DNA of 9,835 bases from CAYUNT01 sp964446285. Its GTDB lineage: Bacteria; Sumerlaeota; Sumerlaeia; SLMS01; CAYUNT01. Under the pieces are notes generated by a model. That model searched no databases. It had not been told where the DNA came from and worked only from the letters and a program-made list of their open reading frames with translations. The translations under genes and the position numbers were made by a program. Shown in pieces: positions 1 through 6,733 of this stretch (positions within the stretch are counted from its first letter, which is position 1; every line of letters begins with the position of its first letter). The stretch is taken from the NCBI GenBank assembly GCA_964446285.1, contig CAYUNT010000173.1, positions 1-9,835 of the forward strand, written 5' to 3'.

Positions 1-48
1 GGATACGGTTTCGTGCTATAAGCCTATATCTTTTTGGCATCCTCCCTC

Positions 49-69
49 TTGTGCACAGGTTGTGGATAG
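49..69. promoter_or_regulatory. Inverted pair of near-consensus DnaA boxes
   Basis: TTGTGCACA at 49-57 matches the DnaA box TTATNCACA at 8 of 9 positions. TGTGGATAG at 61-69, read on the other strand as CTATCCACA, also matches 8 of 9. The two face each other across 3 bp. An AT-rich stretch lies just to the left, at about 17-36. DnaA binds such sites at replication origins, at titration sites and at DnaA-regulated promoters. Only two imperfect boxes are visible and the window starts 48 bp upstream, so origin, regulatory site and coincidence cannot be told apart. The remaining leader, 70-270, shows no gene, no convincing promoter, and only a weak 5-bp hairpin at 176-193. Confidence 0.35.
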
Positions 70-254
70 GCCCGAACGGCTAGCCTAGGTCGTTAGGAGT
101 TGCTCACACGAATCTGCGGGAGTCAATGAGAAAGGCGCAGAAAAAAACAATTTGGATGGAAAGCCAGCCGCGGGTTTGATTGGCTGGGATCAAGGCGTTC
201 TGGGAGTGCGGCATAGTGGCGTATGCTGTGCTGGCGCGCGCCGAACCTTTGGGT

Positions 255-261
255 GGAGAGG
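255..261 (+). promoter_or_regulatory. Ribosome binding site of the GHMP kinase gene
   Basis: GGAGAGG lies 9 bases before the ATG at 271. It favours that start over the in-frame ATG at 223, which would add 16 residues unlike the family N-terminus and has no comparable Shine-Dalgarno sequence. Confidence 0.7.
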
Positions 262-270
262 TTTTTCATC

Positions 271-1425
271 ATGACCGATGCCATCACACGCCGGGCCTAT
301 GCACGCCTCGGGCTTATGGGAAATCCAATGGATGCCCTCGGAGGTCCCGCCCTGGCCGTCACTATCTCTGACCTTTATGCGGAAGTGGCGCTCGAACCCG
401 CCGATTGTCTTTGCCTCATCGAGCCGGAACAAGAACTGCCGGTCTGGAAGGACGCGGAGGATTTTCTGCGTCACATTCAGCGGCGGGGACATCATGGCGG
501 GCGGCGTTTGATGACGGGGTTGCTCGCGCGCATTATTCGCCAGGCGCGCGACCGAGGCATTGCGATTCCCGAGGAAAATTTCTCGCTCACTTGGCGTTCG
601 ACCATCCCGATGCGAGTTGGCCTGGGCGGATCGAGCGCGCTTCTTGTGGCCGCCATGCGCGCCATTTTGGAATTCTGGCGCATTGAGATGTCGGAGGAAG
701 AGCAGATCGACTTGGTTTTGCGCGCGGAAACAGAGGAATTGGGCATTCCGGCCGGATATATGGACCGTGTGGCGCAGGTATGCGAAGGGCTTGTGTTTTT
801 TGAACAGGAAATTCAGGAAGAGCCGCCCCCCACGGCGCGCGAGCCGAAAAACCAGGCGGGTGCGGGCGTGGACACGCAGGTTGTGCCGCAAGACCAGGCT
901 TCGCAAGACGCGCCGCCACAAACCACGATATACAAGCCGATCCCCAAGCCGCCCCGTGCCATTCCCAATCCGTCGGGAGTACGCATCGAACGCATGGACG
1001 CGGCGGCGCTACCCCCGCTATTTGTCGCCATCGACGAAGAGGCGGCGGAAGGGACCGAGGTGTTTCATTCCTCGTTGCGCGAACGCCATGCGTGGGGTGA
1101 TCCGCTCGTCGCGGAGGCCCGCGAACGCCTGGCGGAGCTGGCCCGCCGCGCCCGCGAACTTCTTTTGGCCGGCCAGGGCGCGGAAATCGGCGTTCTGATG
1201 GACGAAAACTTTGAAATTCGCCGCCATCTAATGCATTTGCCCTCGCGCCAGGAGGCCATGGTCGATGCGGCGCGCGACCTGGGCGCCCATGCGAAATTCA
1301 CCGGATCGGGCGGGGCGATTGTTGGGACGTGCGCCGAACCTAAAATCGAAAAAGTCATCGAGGGGCTGCGGCGGCTCGGATTGCGGGCCTTCCGTCCGGT
1401 CATTGCACTGCCGGGCGCGGAATAG
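271..1425 (+). CDS. GHMP-family sugar kinase, glucuronokinase-like
   Basis: This 384-residue cytoplasmic protein probably phosphorylates a sugar at the anomeric position with ATP. The best guess is D-glucuronate to glucuronate 1-phosphate, a salvage route to UDP-glucuronate. Visible GHMP motifs are GLMGNPMDALGG (14-25, substrate side), PMRVGLGGSSA (113-123, the ATP-binding glycine/serine loop) and FTGSGGAIVGT (343-353, C-terminal motif 3). Segments such as LGIPAGYMDRVAQV (157-170), LPPLFVAI (247-254) and NFEIRRHL (313-320) resemble, from memory, plant glucuronokinase at matching positions. An acidic/Pro/Gln-rich stretch at about 183-236 separates two conserved blocks and looks like a lineage-specific flexible insert. 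The gene stands alone, with 197 bp before the next gene. Other GHMP substrates such as galactose, heptose or arabinose remain possible. The family is certain; the substrate is inferred. Confidence 0.85.
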   Translation: MTDAITRRAYARLGLMGNPMDALGGPALAVTISDLYAEVALEPADCLCLIEPEQELPVWKDAEDFLRHIQRRGHHGGRRLMTGLLARIIRQARDRGIAIPEENFSLTWRSTIPMRVGLGGSSALLVAAMRAILEFWRIEMSEEEQIDLVLRAETEELGIPAGYMDRVAQVCEGLVFFEQEIQEEPPPTAREPKNQAGAGVDTQVVPQDQASQDAPPQTTIYKPIPKPPRAIPNPSGVRIERMDAAALPPLFVAIDEEAAEGTEVFHSSLRERHAWGDPLVAEARERLAELARRARELLLAGQGAEIGVLMDENFEIRRHLMHLPSRQEAMVDAARDLGAHAKFTGSGGAIVGTCAEPKIEKVIEGLRRLGLRAFRPVIALPGAE

Positions 1426-1622
1426 GTTCGGAGAGCAACTATTTACCTCGAAAAATACAAAAATCATCGGAATGGTTCCGCAAGCCCCTCTTGCGCCGGA
1501 AATCCTCCGCGAATAGGGTGATTGCCGGCGAAGTGCTTGCTGCGGGCCGGGCGGGTTGAATTTCCGGTGAGCCGTCCTGCGGAAAATCCCTCGGCAATTC
1601 CCTGTCGCCACCAGACATTTCC

Positions 1623-2798
1623 ATGGAATGCATTGTGAAATCCATGCCTGCAGCCGCCAGTTCCATTCCGCCCGCTTCTCCGGCCGTTTCATCTCCCACC
1701 ACGGAGCAGGCGCGCGGCGCGCTTTCGCCGCTGCCGCCTTCGCCGCCCGCTGCGGATTTCTCGGCGGAATCCGCTCCGGCCCTTTGCGCCTGGATGCGAG
1801 GAGAATTGCAGGCGGGTCGCGCCGCCGAGGCTCTTCGCCATTGGGAGGACACCGGAAATCCGTTGAGCGATTCGTGCGCCGTGCTGGTTACGGCCTCCTT
1901 GCTTGCCGCAGAAACCGGCCGCTGGGGCAAGGCGCGGGAATGGACATTCCGCGTGCTGGCGCGCGAACCGGAAAATCCAATGGCGGCCGGACTCGGCGCG
2001 CTGGCGGCTTTCCACAGCGGCGACTTGCCCGAGTCGGCGCGATTATTCAAACGGCATGGACTGTTCGCCGCCACTCCGCTTGTCCGCCTCTTCTTGTGGA
2101 CTTTCGCCGAGCGCGTTCGCATGGACCCTTCGCGTTATCCGTGGCAGGACGGCCTGCCCACCTCGGACTCCTCCAAAGAGCCGGCTTCTCCGGCGCCAGG
2201 CCCAGATTCGGATTCATCGGTTCAACGTCCTATTATATCCCTTTGGCGGCAATTGATTCTAGGCGGCGGGGTAGGGCAGGCGGCCCGCGCAAAGGTCATG
2301 ACGCGCGAGGCGGACCGCCATTTCATGCGTCGCGAACTGGCCCAGGCTCGTCGCGCTTACCTCGAAGCAGCGGCATTGACGCCCGAAGAGTGGATCCCCC
2401 CGATGGCGGCGGAATTCTGCCGTATCGACGCGGGAGGGTCCGAAGCCGAAACCGCGCGCGCCAAGTTGATCGAAATCGCCAGCCGTTTTCCCGACGTTCC
2501 GCTTGTGGCTTCTGCTTCCGCCTATGCGTGTTATGCCAGCGGGCGTTTCCGCGAGGGACTGGCTTTGCTTTCCACGTTGTCTCCAGCCGGCCCGGACGAC
2601 TGGGGCGCGAATTATCTCTCCGCTTTGTGCCTGAAGTCGCTTGGGCGCGAACGCGAGGCAGACCAAGCCCTGCGTATTGCTCTGGGACCGTTTTTTATCG
2701 ACACATGGGAGCAATTCGTGATGCCTCTCTTCGCGAGAGTGATCCGCGGGCTGGAAAGGAACCCTTCTCCAGCGCTAAAGCATAAAAAGGGGACCTGA
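1623..2798 (+). CDS. TPR-like helical-repeat protein of unknown function
   Basis: This 391-residue protein has a low-complexity Pro/Ser/Ala head (about 1-50) and then two helical-repeat blocks. The first, about 54-165, has TPR-like segments such as AGRAAEALRHWEDTGNP and SGDLPESARLFKRHGL. The second, about 222-375, contains ELAQARRAYLEAAALTPEEW, ASGRFREGLALLSTLSP and LGREREADQALRIALGP. A Ser/Pro-rich linker (about 178-202) separates them. TPR repeats bind proteins, so a scaffold role is likely but no partner can be named. No signal peptide or membrane segment is obvious. The ATG at 1623 is the first after an in-frame stop at 1557, but no clear Shine-Dalgarno precedes it; ATG 1644 is an alternative. 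The next gene begins 16 bases after the stop, so the two are probably cotranscribed. A 385-codon Arg/Gly-rich reading frame overlaps it at 1628-2785 but does not look like protein. Confidence 0.75.
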   Translation: MECIVKSMPAAASSIPPASPAVSSPTTEQARGALSPLPPSPPAADFSAESAPALCAWMRGELQAGRAAEALRHWEDTGNPLSDSCAVLVTASLLAAETGRWGKAREWTFRVLAREPENPMAAGLGALAAFHSGDLPESARLFKRHGLFAATPLVRLFLWTFAERVRMDPSRYPWQDGLPTSDSSKEPASPAPGPDSDSSVQRPIISLWRQLILGGGVGQAARAKVMTREADRHFMRRELAQARRAYLEAAALTPEEWIPPMAAEFCRIDAGGSEAETARAKLIEIASRFPDVPLVASASAYACYASGRFREGLALLSTLSPAGPDDWGANYLSALCLKSLGREREADQALRIALGPFFIDTWEQFVMPLFARVIRGLERNPSPALKHKKGT

Positions 2799-2814
2799 TC
2801 CCCAGAGCCATTCG

Positions 2815-3426
2815 ATGAATCCTAACATCACGCCACAGGAAAAAACTCCTCAACCCTCCCCAGCGGCCGACGCCGAAGGCGCTCGGAAAGAAGTCTTGTC
2901 ACCGTCATCGCCGCCGCCATCAACATCTTCTTCACAGCGTCATGGAAAGCGCCGCAAGGCATTTGATGCTGTCATACTCCTCGTATTTGCCGCTGTGGCG
3001 GGCTACATTTGTTACCGCTTCTGGGACGATCTTTCCGCCGCGCTCTATAGTTCCACCGCCATGATCATCCTTGTGGTCATGGTGATCGAATTTCTCATTC
3101 TCAAGTCCTTCGACCGCACACGCTTGTATCGGCTGGAAAACGAACGTCTTGTCCGGCGGCGCAACGACGATTTGCGGGCGATGCGCGAGGCGGAATCCGT
3201 GCTGAAGCGGATGATTCAGGAGCGCCTGCCCGGGGCAAACCTCGATGAACCCCCCTCAGCGCCGTTGCTTTCGCCCAATTCAATGATTGCGGAAACACCC
3301 GAGCCGGCTAATGAAACACCTTTTCCTGAGCAGGAACTTCCAGACGGCGAAGCCAAACCTCTGACGCCGGATGAAATCTCAGCCGCCCGACGCACTCTGG
3401 GACACCTGCGAAAGCGGATTCAATAA
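2815..3426 (+). CDS. Small two-pass membrane protein with coiled-coil tail, unknown function
   Basis: I do not recognise this 203-residue protein. It starts with a Pro/Ser-rich head (1-42) and a basic patch GKRRK (44-48). Two hydrophobic helices follow at about 51-67 and 82-97, joined by a short loop (about 68-81). Next is a strongly charged helical segment (about 100-137, RLENERLVRRRNDDLRAMRE) that could form a coiled coil, and then an acidic Pro-rich tail. Basic residues flank the outer ends of both helices, so the positive-inside rule predicts both termini in the cytoplasm. It sits 16 bases downstream of the TPR-like gene, which suggests a membrane anchor working with that protein; this is inference. 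The Shine-Dalgarno is weak (AGAG about 9 bases upstream). A 5-bp hairpin (2789-2803) that holds the upstream stop codon in its loop lies just before the start. Confidence 0.7.
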   Translation: MNPNITPQEKTPQPSPAADAEGARKEVLSPSSPPPSTSSSQRHGKRRKAFDAVILLVFAAVAGYICYRFWDDLSAALYSSTAMIILVVMVIEFLILKSFDRTRLYRLENERLVRRRNDDLRAMREAESVLKRMIQERLPGANLDEPPSAPLLSPNSMIAETPEPANETPFPEQELPDGEAKPLTPDEISAARRTLGHLRKRIQ

Positions 3427-3491
3427 TTCCGGGTTTGGATTTCCATCTGCAAAAACGGGCATTTGCATCTCGAAAAGCGCAATATCTCCGC

Positions 3492-3508
3492 AGGGCTTCA
3501 AGCCCTTT
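3492..3508. terminator. Possible terminator hairpin between convergent genes
   Basis: AGGGCT (3492-3497) and AGCCCT (3501-3506) form a perfect 6-bp stem around a 3-base loop. It lies 65 bases after the plus-strand membrane-protein gene and just beyond the stop of the minus-strand kinase. The plus strand continues with only a short T run, and the minus strand has none immediately after the stem, so this is a weak intrinsic terminator at best. The rest of 3427-3524 shows nothing else. Confidence 0.4.
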
Positions 3509-3524
3509 CGCACCTGGCGAAGTT

Positions 3525-6524
3525 TCATTCCCGCCCTTGCGCGTCCTTGCATCCGGGATAACCGACTCCAACATCCCGGCAAACACTTTTCATCGTGGGT
3601 GTGATCCAGCGCCGTTTGTGAAGCGCCTCAAGCAGCGGTTGCGCCTCAACGGCTTTTCCTTCCAGAAGGAGCAACTGCGCCTTTAGATCGATCAAATCCA
3701 GTTCTGTTCCAGTGATTCGAATCGCCTGGAGAAGTTGCGATGCCTCATCCCACAAGGGCTTGGGGGATTCCGCGGCGCCATTGCGTTTGCGGATTCTTCC
3801 GAGAAGGATCAAAGAGCCAATAAGGACCTTGATGACCGTGACGTTTTTCGGGGTCAGCGCCGTGCATCTGCGCGCCAATTCCACCGCCTCTTTGACGAGC
3901 GGGAAGCACTCATCCCATTGCCCGCGTGCGGCCAGCAATTCGGCCAGCTGAAAAACCAAGCGGGCATTCGATCCGAGCACATGTGTCGAAGTAGGGTCTT
4001 TGCGAAGGAGTTCTTCTGTGAGGTCAAGGCATTCGCGAATGAGGTGTTCGGCTTCCTCCAGCCGTTCGAGGGCGAAAAGGATTTCCCCTGTCAGGCTGAG
4101 CGAAAAGGCGATGGAGCCTTTGCGGACCACATTGGTGGGATCGATCTCCGACAGGCGGCGGCGCTGGGCGATGTCCTTCTGAAACATCTCGAGCGATTCT
4201 TCGAGGCGGCTTTGCAGCAGGTAGATCAGTGCCAGATTGCCGCGGGTCCAAAGAACTTCATCCTGGCGGGCAAGATTCGATGGCTGCCGTTCGGCGAGGT
4301 CCTCGCGTATGCGCAGGGCTTCGCTTGTTACGCGCTGCGCCTCGTCCACTTGCCCCATATCGCGATACACATTTCCAAGCGTGCTTAGCGTCCACGACAA
4401 CGAAGCCAGCAGGTCCTCGTTGCCTGGATCGTTCTCGAGGAGCAGGCGGAACGTGGCGAGCGATTCCAAATGGCAGGAAAGGGCGCGGGGCAGTTCTTGC
4501 TGGCGCCAGAAGGCCACTCCAATTTTATGGCGGGAGGAGGCGATTCCGGCTTCGATTGAAGGGTCGCCCCGAAGGGCGCGTCCGATGGGTTCGCGAATTT
4601 GCAGAGCGGCCTCATACTCGGCCATCGCCTCGCGAATCTGGCCCTGATGATACGAGACCTGCCCGCAACGATCATAACAGTCGGCCAGCGTGATCTGCCA
4701 TTCAATCTGTCCCGGATCGAGCGCCGTCAGCGACTGCGCAATGTCGCGCGCTTTGCGATAGGCGTCGGCGGCTTCGGGCTTTTTGCCTTCGTCGCTGAAG
4801 ACATCGCCAATGTAAAGATACGCAATGGCGCGATTGTTGAGGGCCTGCGGCGTGGTTTCCGACTCAGGAAGCGCGTCAAAGTATTCGAGCGATTTTTGCG
4901 ACACCCGGCGCATGGGGTCGAGCCGCCCGACGGATTTCAGATCGCGATGCAGGTCTTTGAGAAGGAATCGGACAAGGCTTTCCGCTCGCGCGCGCATGTC
5001 GTCGGCGATGCGGCGCGCCTTTTCCGCGCGATCTCGGCCCATTTCAGCCTCGCGAAGCGCCTCAGCCAGGCGTTCGTCCTGGCGGCGCTGTTCCTCTTCG
5101 AGGCGGGCAATTTCGCCCAAAAGCAAGTCGCGCTCCGAAGTGGGGTCCAAGCGCTCCGCATATAACCGGGCCAGTTTCAGGTCCCGGTTATCGCGCGCCG
5201 CCCGAGCGTATTGGGCCAAAGCGCGCTGGCGCAGGCGCCTGGCCGCCAAATTCCCAGGCCAAAGCAAAAGGCTTCGCTCCAGCGTATTCAGACAGTCCGC
5301 CAGAATTTCGTAGTCTGCCGTCTTTCTGTCAATATGCGTGGCGGCCTGCGACGCCAGGCGTATGGATTCGCGCCTCTGGTCGGCGCCAGTCAGGCAATCC
5401 TGAAGCGACTCCACAAAATCCAGCGCGGAGGAAATCCTCTCCTTGGGATCGCGAGCCAGAGCGCGCATGGCGAGGGAGGAAAGCGCCGGCGGAATCTCGC
5501 GCAAGGGCGCCGCCTTCTCCGGAGGCTCCACAAAGCCTTCCTGCGCCATGCGATACGCCGTCTCCGAAACCTCCAGCGGATGCGGCGGCCGCCCCGTCAG
5601 CAGATGATACAGGATGCCGCCCAGCAAATACACATCCGTCCACGGACCTATGTTTCGCACAGTTTCTTCGGTCTGTTCCGGCGCCATATACGAAGGCGTG
5701 CCTGCGGGATTGATCGGATAAATCGGAATAGGCAACTCGGCATCCGGCGGAAAAGCCTGCCCCAAACCGGCGTCAAAGGCCGCATCACGCCTGTAAACCA
5801 GCGCCAGACCCCAATCCATCAACACAGCCTCGCCGAAGGGTCCGATCATAACCTGGCTGGGTTTTAGATCGCGATGAACTATGCCTTGTGAATGAGCAAA
5901 GGCGACGGCCTGCGCCACCTTGATGAGGATTTGAAGGTGTTTGGTCAGAAAATCATAAATCGAATTCTTGGCAAAGTCTTCCTGCAGAATATCCTTCCAC
6001 AGACGTCCGCGCACCATCTTCATTGCAAGAATTGGACGTCCGTCTTCATCGCGCCCAAGGTCGTGGATTGGGATGATGTTTGGATGTTCCAGATGCGCGG
6101 TTACGATGGCTTCCTGGCGGAAAAGTTGCTCCATGATCCGCGCATCGTCTGGTGTCACGCCTGCCTCGGGCGCCAGCAGGCTCTTGCGCAGACGCTTGAT
6201 CGCGATGGGGCGTCCGAGCGCGGATTGCGTGGCTTCCCAGACTTCACCCCATCCTCCTTCGCCGATCCGCCTGACCAGTTGATAAGCGGAAACATGAGAG
6301 GGAAGGTCCTCTGCGCGGAGCGCCTTGATGAATGCAATATCCGCCGGCGCAGGCGAAGGATTGGGCAGCGTTTCATCGAAATCCGTCGAGCGCGACCAGG
6401 CTCCTCTTCCCAGCAATCCGGCATGGGTTTGGAGCCAGGCATCGGCAGGGTTGTATGACTCCTCCGGATTCCGTGGGAGATCAGGCGGCACGGGGGCGCC
6501 CGATAATTCCTTGGGTCGCTCCAT
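3525..6524 (-). CDS. Hanks-type serine/threonine protein kinase with C-terminal TPR repeats
   Basis: This 999-residue protein has a Pro-rich head (1-75) and a kinase domain at about 80-375. The kinase shows the ATP loop GEGGWGEV (88-95), the ATP-anchoring K110, the helix-C E138, the catalytic loop HRDLKPSQ (217-224), DWG (237-239), APE (281-283) and helix-F D297. The residue after HRDLKPS is normally Asn but is Gln224 here. DWG in place of DFG occurs in many bacterial kinases. A charged coiled coil (about 465-515) leads to a linker, FLLKDLHRDLKSVGRLDP (520-537), of a kind I recall from other bacterial kinase-TPR proteins. About seven TPR-like repeats with a period near 50 residues fill about 555-910. 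There is no membrane helix, so it should be a cytoplasmic signalling kinase whose TPRs recruit partners. The start at 6524 has AGGA 12 bases upstream; an in-frame ATG at 6572 would add 16 residues. Kinase family is certain; activity and targets are not. Confidence 0.93.
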   Translation of the reverse strand: MERPKELSGAPVPPDLPRNPEESYNPADAWLQTHAGLLGRGAWSRSTDFDETLPNPSPAPADIAFIKALRAEDLPSHVSAYQLVRRIGEGGWGEVWEATQSALGRPIAIKRLRKSLLAPEAGVTPDDARIMEQLFRQEAIVTAHLEHPNIIPIHDLGRDEDGRPILAMKMVRGRLWKDILQEDFAKNSIYDFLTKHLQILIKVAQAVAFAHSQGIVHRDLKPSQVMIGPFGEAVLMDWGLALVYRRDAAFDAGLGQAFPPDAELPIPIYPINPAGTPSYMAPEQTEETVRNIGPWTDVYLLGGILYHLLTGRPPHPLEVSETAYRMAQEGFVEPPEKAAPLREIPPALSSLAMRALARDPKERISSALDFVESLQDCLTGADQRRESIRLASQAATHIDRKTADYEILADCLNTLERSLLLWPGNLAARRLRQRALAQYARAARDNRDLKLARLYAERLDPTSERDLLLGEIARLEEEQRRQDERLAEALREAEMGRDRAEKARRIADDMRARAESLVRFLLKDLHRDLKSVGRLDPMRRVSQKSLEYFDALPESETTPQALNNRAIAYLYIGDVFSDEGKKPEAADAYRKARDIAQSLTALDPGQIEWQITLADCYDRCGQVSYHQGQIREAMAEYEAALQIREPIGRALRGDPSIEAGIASSRHKIGVAFWRQQELPRALSCHLESLATFRLLLENDPGNEDLLASLSWTLSTLGNVYRDMGQVDEAQRVTSEALRIREDLAERQPSNLARQDEVLWTRGNLALIYLLQSRLEESLEMFQKDIAQRRRLSEIDPTNVVRKGSIAFSLSLTGEILFALERLEEAEHLIRECLDLTEELLRKDPTSTHVLGSNARLVFQLAELLAARGQWDECFPLVKEAVELARRCTALTPKNVTVIKVLIGSLILLGRIRKRNGAAESPKPLWDEASQLLQAIRITGTELDLIDLKAQLLLLEGKAVEAQPLLEALHKRRWITPTMKSVCRDVGVGYPGCKDAQGRE

Positions 6525-6587
6525 CTTATGCTCAATTCCTGGCCATGGGAGGCCGGATGCGTTGCCAACCATCCCGCTTTCTCATCC

Positions 6588-6613
6588 AACAAGAAAAAGC
6601 GCTGGGGCGCTTT
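6588..6613 (-). terminator. Intrinsic (rho-independent) terminator
   Basis: On the minus strand AAAGCGC (6613-6607), loop CCCA, and GCGCTTT (6602-6596) form a perfect 7-bp stem, followed directly by TTCTTGTT. The stem end plus tail gives the U-rich run of a classical terminator. It lies 121 bases after the phosphatase stop and 89 bases before the preferred kinase start, so it most likely ends the glycerate kinase-phosphatase transcript. Partial read-through would feed the kinase gene. Confidence 0.65.
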
Positions 6614-6671
6614 ATCCACTACGTGGTTTCCAATCCCCGGCGATTGAGGATCAAGGCGAAAATTGCATACA

Positions 6672-6731
6672 TTCATCAGGATTCGCGAATGCGCGCGAAT
6701 CCTGGCGGATGAACCCGGCCGGGCTTCATCC
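6672..6731 (-). repeat. Tandem hairpins with a shared, alternatively pairing arm
   Basis: The first hairpin is a perfect 11-bp inverted repeat, CAGGATTCGCG (6677-6687) with CGCGAATCCTG (6694-6704), around a 6-base loop. The second, right after the phosphatase stop, pairs GGATGAA (6707-6713) with TTCATCC (6725-6731) around a CCCGGCCGGG core. GATGAA at 6708-6713 can also pair with TTCATC at 6672-6677, which would extend the first hairpin across a bulge. The two pairings exclude each other. The structure lies upstream of the intrinsic terminator at 6588-6613. It may protect the 3' end of the operon mRNA or act as an attenuator for the kinase gene. Function is inferred; the complementarity is seen directly. 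Confidence 0.55.
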
Positions 6732-6733
6732 AA

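Noticed and set aside
190..921. 243-codon minus-strand frame opposite the GHMP kinase
   Set aside because: The opposite strand encodes clear GHMP motifs over the same bases. The minus translation is Arg/His-rich with no recognisable family.
1468..1494. Two adjacent 5-bp hairpins after the GHMP kinase gene
   Set aside because: The stems are short and no T run follows, so they are not supportable as a terminator.
1628..2785. 385-codon open frame overlapping the TPR-like gene on the same strand
   Set aside because: Its translation is Arg/Gly/Ser-rich without domain pattern, whereas the other frame shows TPR-like helices. Long spurious frames are expected at this GC content.
3735..4388. 217-codon plus-strand frame opposite the kinase TPR region, and similar frames at 4599-5165, 5211-5867 and 5892-6458
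   Set aside because: All lie antisense to a convincing kinase-TPR protein, have unusual composition and no domain pattern.
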